64,000 bases of DNA from Streptomyces alboniger (GTDB taxonomy: Bacteria > Actinomycetota > Actinomycetes > Streptomycetales > Streptomycetaceae): contig NZ_CP023695.1 of assembly GCF_008704395.1 (NCBI RefSeq), forward strand, positions 7,750,001 through 7,814,000, read 5' to 3'. Made by a program: the position numbers and the translations under genes. Under the pieces are notes generated by a model. That model was not told the origin of the DNA. It did no database searches and worked only from the letters and a program-made list of their open reading frames with translations. Positions within the stretch are counted from its first letter, which is position 1. The number at the start of each line of letters is the position of its first letter. This document shows, piece after piece, positions 59,890 through 64,000 of the stretch.

Positions 59890-60213
59890 GCCTCAGCTCC
59901 GAACCGCGTACGCGCACCGACCCGGATGGTCGCCCATTCGATTCTTCCCCCGTGTCGTCCGCGCCCGGAACCCGCGATACCCCTACCCCCAGGACTCCAC
60001 TGTCTGCCGCGACGCTAGATGCGTACCACCGAATCGGTCAAGACATGATCGCTCCCGGTCTCGGTCAACTGCCGTCCTGCACAGGTCAGAAGAGCCGTCA
60101 GCGAGCATGGCACTCGTGGGCCTCGCGGCCCAGGACGGCTGAACACACCCCGCCGATCGGCGCCATCATCATCCCGAAGGCGGTGACGACGCTGAAACGG
60201 GGGCGGATCTGGT
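59890..60213. other. Promoter region of the carrier operon plus junction
   Basis: 324 bp with no intact gene. It holds the promoter of the lysK-lysZ operon and, at 60144-60191, a scrap of an MFS gene. It looks like the right-hand junction of the cluster. Confidence 0.5.
60144..60191 (-). pseudogene. 48-bp fragment of an MFS transporter gene
   Basis: On the minus strand this stretch codes TAFGMMMAPIGGV and matches the MFS gene at 35503-35550 in 45 of 48 bases by eye. Nothing else of a transporter is present on either side, so it is a deletion or recombination scar. Confidence 0.65.
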
Positions 60214-60858
60214 ATGCGGTGGGTGTTCCGGTGGATCGTAAGGGGCTCGGGCGAGACGCGGGCCCTGGATGTGTATGACGTCGCGTTCCTGGCGGGCGGG
60301 GCCCAGCGGGTGGTGGACAGCGCGGTCATCGCGCTCAACCGGCGCGGGCTGCTCGTGGTGCACGCCTCGCAGGTGCGCACGGTGGCTGGGGAGCAACCCC
60401 TGCATGCGGTCGAGCGCGCCGTGGTCGCCTTCTGCGGGCACACCAAGAGCATCGACACCGTACGCGCCGGCCTGCAACGCTCCCCGGAGGTTGAAGAGAT
60501 CGGCCGCGGGCTTGCTACGTGGGGCCTGGTGGCGGGCGCGGACCGTCAGGTGACCCGTACGGGCCGGCGACACCTCCAGCAGGCCGCGCGCGACCCGAAC
60601 ATGCCTGCGTACGTCCTGGGCGGGGCCGCCGGCCTCCTGGACGCGACGGTGCGAGGCCCGGGCGGCCGCGCGCAGGCGGTTCCACCCCGTTACGGCCCCA
60701 CTCCGAGGCGCAGCGGCCAGGGCCCGAGGTCGGAGCGCAGGTTTTCGCGCGTGGACGGCGACTCCGGCCCACACTTCGACGGAGGCGGAGGCGGAGGCGG
60801 AGGCGGAGGCGGAGGCGGAGGGGGTGGCGGAGGGGGTGGCGGAGGTGGCGGCGAGTGA
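60214..60858 (+). CDS. TIGR04222-like protein, probably 5'-truncated, poly-Gly tail
   Basis: 214 residues. The first part, LDVYDVAFLAGGAQRVVDSAVIALNRRGLL, followed by a helical region to GRRHLQQAARDPNMPAYVLGG, resembles the TIGR04222 proteins of actinomycetes, which normally start with a membrane segment and end in Gly/Cys repeats. The membrane segments are absent here, and the gene starts right after the MFS scrap, so the 5' end is probably lost. The end is a run of about 25 glycines. GGGGG before the ATG could serve as a ribosome binding site. Function unknown; it may be a pseudogene. Confidence 0.5.
   Translation: MRWVFRWIVRGSGETRALDVYDVAFLAGGAQRVVDSAVIALNRRGLLVVHASQVRTVAGEQPLHAVERAVVAFCGHTKSIDTVRAGLQRSPEVEEIGRGLATWGLVAGADRQVTRTGRRHLQQAARDPNMPAYVLGGAAGLLDATVRGPGGRAQAVPPRYGPTPRRSGQGPRSERRFSRVDGDSGPHFDGGGGGGGGGGGGGGGGGGGGGGGGE
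60778..60855 (+). repeat. GGAGGC tandem repeat coding poly-glycine
   Basis: About eight units of GGAGGC followed by GGGGGTGGCGGA-type variants encode roughly 25 glycines at the end of the TIGR04222-like frame. The tract is prone to length change by slippage. Confidence 0.8.
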
Positions 60859-61293
60859 GTGCTCACGGCCAGTTCACAACGGGATCGCTCAAGCTCCCCG
60901 CAGGCAAAACCCACCACGGCGCCGCGATCAACGAGAGCGGCTGCCGCTGCTGTCCCGACGCGTCGCCAACGACGAACCCGAACTGCTCGAATTCTCACCG
61001 ACATCCTGGCTGGGCCGCCGAGCGCCACCACCCGAACCAGGCCTCCCCGACGAGAAGCTGGCAGCCCAGATGGTGCACACCCTGGCGAAGGAGGTGATGG
61101 CCCTGAACCAGCAGGTCGTTGAGCCCGCCGAGAACGTGCACGCCTACACGCCTACATCTCTGGCCCGGCAACCGTCGCGGGCGCGATCGGCCTGTGCTGA
61201 GCAAACTCAACGAAGCGCTAAGGGCCGCCGCCCGGCTCCGGGGGCCGCCGGCCGACCACAGCAGCACCGGTATCAAAGGCGTACGCGCACGAC
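60859..61293. other. Remnant region, possible IS110-type transposase debris
   Basis: 435 bp. In one plus-strand frame (about 61055-61140) the words LAAQMVHTLAKEVMALNQQV resemble the linker helix of IS110/IS116 transposases. The surrounding frames do not continue the protein, so at most it is a decayed fragment. No intact gene was seen. Confidence 0.3.
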
Positions 61294-61938
61294 TCAGGCC
61301 GGGGCAGGCGTACGGGACAGGGCTGTGCGCAGCGCGAAGACACCGAGCAAACCGCCTGCCGTGAACCGCTGAGCGGCCATCACGCGTGGCCGGGCGGCCA
61401 GGAATCCCGACACCCGTGCTGCGCCCAGCATGATCAGAGCGTTCACGGAGAGCCCCACGATGATCTGCACGCCACCGAGTTGCAGCAGTTGCGCCCAGGC
61501 CGGCCCCGCCTGCGGATCCATGAACTGGGGCAGAAGGGAGGCGTACATGAGAGCGATCTTGGGGTTGAGCAGGTTGGTCAGGAGCCCCATCGAGAAGAGG
61601 CGGGCGTTGGAGACGGGAGGCAAATCCTGGGCCGGGGCGAAGGGGGAGCGGCCACCGGGCTTGAGCATGTCCCAGGCCAGGTACGCCAGGTAGGCGGCCC
61701 CGGCGAGCTTCACCACCGTGAACGCCAGCGGCACGGCGGCGAACAAGGCCGACAAGCCGGCGGCCGCGGCCAGCAGATAGCACAGGAATCCCACGGCGGT
61801 CCCGCTCAGGCTGACCAGGCCCGCCCTCCGGCCTTGGGTGATCGCGCGGGAAGCGAGGTGGATCATGTTCGGTCCCGGAGTCAGGGCCATGCCCAATTCG
61901 ACCAGGGCCACTCCTCCCACCGCGGCCAGACTGATCAC
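61294..61938 (-). CDS. LysE/RhtB-family exporter
   Basis: 214 residues, five to six hydrophobic segments. The N-terminus LAAVGGVALVELGMALTPGPNMIHLASRAITQG carries the family PGPN motif, then AVPLAFTVVKLAGAAYLAYLAWDML and FSMGLLTNLLNPKIALMYASLLPQF. It exports amino acids, homoserine lactones or related small amines. The GTG at 61938 has GGGAG upstream; the open frame before it is a shadow. A perfect palindrome just upstream may control it. It is a different subgroup from the LysE protein at 10019. Confidence 0.9.
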   Translation of the reverse strand: MISLAAVGGVALVELGMALTPGPNMIHLASRAITQGRRAGLVSLSGTAVGFLCYLLAAAAGLSALFAAVPLAFTVVKLAGAAYLAYLAWDMLKPGGRSPFAPAQDLPPVSNARLFSMGLLTNLLNPKIALMYASLLPQFMDPQAGPAWAQLLQLGGVQIIVGLSVNALIMLGAARVSGFLAARPRVMAAQRFTAGGLLGVFALRTALSRTPAPA

Positions 61939-61958
61939 TGGGCAACTCCCGGTCGTCA

Positions 61959-61979
61959 GCCGGGTAACCGATACCCGGC
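61959..61979. promoter_or_regulatory. Perfect inverted repeat upstream of LysE-type gene
   Basis: GCCGGGTA (61959-61966) and TACCCGGC (61972-61979) flank a 5-base centre, 21 bp before the GTG start. The position fits an operator over the promoter or leader. No dedicated regulator is adjacent. Confidence 0.55.
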
Positions 61980-62302
61980 GTGGGCGGCGTCCGCCGACGA
62001 CGGACGCCGGACGGCGGCGACGCATCGGCAGTGCCTGCCTCGCTTGCCTCGCCAGCCTCAGGATACGGCCCTGCCTATCGGCGTCTCCGTGCACCCTGTC
62101 GCTCCAGCAGAGCGACGAGATCAACATGTGCCTCATGAGCGCGCCGATGGTCTCCGGGTGATCGGCCGGACAGGTCGTAGCCCCCGTCATGAACCCTCGC
62201 AGCCCCGAAGCGGGGCGAGCGCAAGGCGTCGCCCACCGGACTCACGCCCAGGCGTTCAGGTTCGCGCCAAATGACCCGTCGGTGTGGGAGAGCGAGGGTC
62301 AG
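61980..62302. other. Non-coding stretch
   Basis: 323 bp between the LysE palindrome and the end of the CdsA-like gene. No credible gene was seen on either strand. Confidence 0.45.
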
Positions 62303-63106
62303 TCAGCGCAGGAGGAGAAGGACGGCCACGGCGAGGAGGAGTGAGTCGATGCGGTCGAGCAGGCCCCCGGAGCCGGCCAGCCAGTGAGCGGAGTCCTTCG
62401 CCTGCGTTCCTCGCTTGACCATGGACTCCAGGAGGTCCCCGGCCGGGGCGCCGACCGCCACCGCGACCGCCATCGGCGGGCTCAGCGCGGACAGCGCGGT
62501 GAGCACACCGAGGGCGGCCGCGGCTCCGGAGAGGGTTCCGCTCCACCGCTTGGCCGGGGAGAGCGGTGACAGCCGTGGCCCGCCCAGCCGTTGACCGGCG
62601 AAGTACGCGACGATGTCGCCGACCGAGACAGCGATGAAGAGGACGAGCGCGGTCTCGCCGAGCGTTACCAGGGCGGCGAGCACGCTCAGCCAGACCAGGC
62701 CGAGCAGACCGGCCATGAGCCGGCGCAGGCCGTGGGCGCAGTCACCGGCCAGCAGCGGGACCGCGGCGATGGCCAGCGCGCCGGCCGCCACCGCCCGCAC
62801 CTCGTGACCCGGGGCCAGCCAGGAGGTCAGTACCGCGCCGGAGACGGCCGTGGCCAGTACCGCCCGGTCTACCCGGGACAGTCCCATCAGCCCGCCGAAC
62901 TCCATCGCCGCGATCACCCCGACCACGAGCGCGAGGGCCGTCACCCCCGGACCGCCCCACCAGAACGCTCCGACGACCAGGGGTACTCCGACCGCCCAGC
63001 AGCACCAACGGACCAGCAGTTCGCGGCGCCCGGAAAGCGCCGCGGCCATCCCGCCGAATGCCAGGGCCCCGCCGAGGAAGGGCGCGAGGGAGGCGACGCC
63101 GATCAC
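62303..63106 (-). CDS. cdsA: CdsA-type CTP-dependent cytidylyltransferase
   Basis: 267 residues with about eight hydrophobic segments. The CdsA signature is near the C-terminus: GRGL-type SPLSPAKRWSGTLSGAAAA, then PAGDLLESMVKRGTQAKDSAHWL and GSGGLLDRIDSLL. The normal enzyme makes CDP-diacylglycerol. This copy is coupled by GTGA to an aminotransferase gene, so a lineage-specific phospholipid or phospho-compound pathway is also possible. The GTG at 63106 is the start; the frame upstream belongs to the shadow of the aminotransferase gene. Confidence 0.88.
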   Translation of the reverse strand: MIGVASLAPFLGGALAFGGMAAALSGRRELLVRWCCWAVGVPLVVGAFWWGGPGVTALALVVGVIAAMEFGGLMGLSRVDRAVLATAVSGAVLTSWLAPGHEVRAVAAGALAIAAVPLLAGDCAHGLRRLMAGLLGLVWLSVLAALVTLGETALVLFIAVSVGDIVAYFAGQRLGGPRLSPLSPAKRWSGTLSGAAAALGVLTALSALSPPMAVAVAVGAPAGDLLESMVKRGTQAKDSAHWLAGSGGLLDRIDSLLLAVAVLLLLR

Positions 63107-64000
63107 CGGGCGTGACCGACGGCGACATCGCCCGGGGACACCGCGGACTGCCGCGAGAGCGACCCGGGTCGCAGCGCCTCCAGCGCGGTTCCGTACGCCG
63201 CCACGATGCGCGCGTTCTCTGCCACGTCCCTGACCGCGACGCGTACGGTACGCCCCTCGTACTGCGGCGAGAGAGGTGACAGGTCGCGTAGGTAGACGTC
63301 GTGCCGGCGGCACTCCCGCACCAGGCGGGCGGCGCTCGGTCCGCCGGTCGGCAGGGTGATGGTGAGGAAGTTCGCCACGCCCTCTTCGACCTCGGCCGTG
63401 TCGGACGCTCGGGCGAGGTCGGCGGCCAGTTGGCGGCGCAGGGTGTGGGTGCGCAGCCAGCAGGAGCGGTAGTGCACCGGGTCCCGCAGGGCGGCCACGG
63501 CGGCGAGTTGTGCGGGAAGGCTCACCGCCCAGGGTGGCGTCCACCGGCGCAACAGTGCCGCGGTGGCGGGTTCGGCCACCAGGAAGGCCGCCCGCACCCC
63601 GGACAGCGCGTACATCTTGGACAGCGAGGTGCAGACCACGACCCGCGGGTCCACCGCGGCCAGTGGGGCGAGCGACTCCGCCAGGTCCACGTAGCCGAGG
63701 TAGGCCTCATCGATCCACCAGCGGGTCCCGGCCGGGGCGGCCGCGATCAGGGTGCGCAGTTCGGCGGCGGAGGCGTGCCGTCCGGTCGGATTGTTCGGGT
63801 TGACCACGACCACCAGGTCATAACGGCCCGCCCCGACGGCAGAGGCCAGCCGCGCGAAGTCGATCCGCCACCCCTCCTCGCGGTGCAACCGGAAGCGGTC
63901 CACCCGACATCCGATCACCCGCTCGGTGACGTGGGCGTATTCGCCGTAGCCCGGGTCCAGCAGAAGCACCCTGCTCTGCGGGGTCAGCCACCGGCCGAAC
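63103..64000 (-). CDS. PLP aminotransferase, HisC/CobD-like (partial)
   Basis: The frame is open to the window edge, so the N-terminus lies outside. The visible 298 residues include LLLDPGYGEYAHVTERV, VVVVNPNNPTGRHASAAEL, RWWIDEAYLGYVDLAESLA (PLP aspartate and tyrosine), VVCTSLSKMYALSGVRAAFLV (PLP lysine in SLSK), and the C-terminal small domain with PTGGPSAARLVRECRRHDVYLRDL. This matches fold-type I class II enzymes such as histidinol-phosphate aminotransferase or threonine-phosphate decarboxylase. It is coupled to the CdsA-type gene, so a phosphorylated amino-alcohol substrate is plausible but unproven. Confidence 0.88.
   Translation of the reverse strand, partial: FGRWLTPQSRVLLLDPGYGEYAHVTERVIGCRVDRFRLHREEGWRIDFARLASAVGAGRYDLVVVVNPNNPTGRHASAAELRTLIAAAPAGTRWWIDEAYLGYVDLAESLAPLAAVDPRVVVCTSLSKMYALSGVRAAFLVAEPATAALLRRWTPPWAVSLPAQLAAVAALRDPVHYRSCWLRTHTLRRQLAADLARASDTAEVEEGVANFLTITLPTGGPSAARLVRECRRHDVYLRDLSPLSPQYEGRTVRVAVRDVAENARIVAAYGTALEALRPGSLSRQSAVSPGDVAVGHAR

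Noticed and set aside
60778..60855. GGAGGC repeat as a CRISPR or iteron array
   Set aside because: No spacers between the units and the repeat is in frame as poly-glycine at the end of a gene.

Overview
The window is very GC-rich, with strong third-position G/C bias, frequent GTG starts, purine-rich ribosome binding sites and families typical of actinomycetes: LysE and MFS exporters, HxlR, ArsR-type, PucR and AraC/GlxA regulators, modular NRPSs and a stand-alone LysW system. This points to a Streptomyces or a close relative, in an accessory, secondary-metabolite-rich part of the chromosome. No rRNA, tRNA or CRISPR array was seen. Substrate codes of NRPS adenylation domains were read by hand against GrsA-A motif spacing and are predictions.

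Layout. (1) 1-3069: 3' end of an NRPS gene whose last module (A-PCP-TE) reads as Asn-specific. (2) 3.2-15.8 kb: mixed accessory genes: GNAT, cupin, PucR-type regulator, 3-hydroxyacyl-CoA dehydrogenase, two secreted hydrolases, LysE exporter, SnoaL-like protein, asparagine synthetase, old-yellow-enzyme reductase, HxlR regulator and DUF1330 protein. (3) 15.9-21.7 kb, minus strand: an apparent seven-gene operon with a Rieske oxygenase (alpha and beta), an AhpD/CMD protein, a cysteine-bearing protein, a condensation/CAT-fold protein without the catalytic histidine pair, a VOC protein and a class II DAHP synthase. A large hairpin ends it. (4) 21.9-24.1 kb: scar zone with an internally deleted IS5-type element with terminal inverted repeats, a lone aminoglycoside-phosphotransferase-like gene and a frameshifted GlxA-type regulator. 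(5) 24.4-34.4 kb: S41 peptidase; a minus-strand operon of an NspC-like PLP decarboxylase, a DUF3326 protein, a CrtI-like flavoenzyme and a GNAT; an ArsR-type regulator with a CDF metal exporter; an isochorismatase-like hydrolase; a PPOX flavoprotein.

(6) 34.5-59.9 kb is the core of the window: MFS exporter, cobalamin-binding radical SAM enzyme, free PCP, a six-domain NRPS, type II thioesterase, SDR, a Val-type C-A-PCP NRPS, two acyl-CoA-dehydrogenase-like proteins, and an eight-gene, almost fully overlapping operon coding an amino-group-carrier pathway: LysW, LysX, LysZ, LysY, a split transketolase, a DegT-type aminotransferase and an M20 hydrolase. LysW/X/Z/Y with a transketolase and an aminotransferase is the logic known for the C7 diamino-dihydroxy acid that becomes the azabicyclo[3.1.0]hexane of vazabitide A, ficellomycin and azinomycin. 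The inference is an azabicycle-type nonribosomal peptide. The radical SAM enzyme, of a family usually tied to RiPPs, and the odd NRPS architecture are the parts that look new.

(7) 60.1-64.0 kb: a 48-bp scar of an MFS gene, a TIGR04222-like protein ending in poly-glycine, possible IS110 debris, a second LysE exporter, and a CdsA-type cytidylyltransferase coupled to a PLP aminotransferase that runs off the window.
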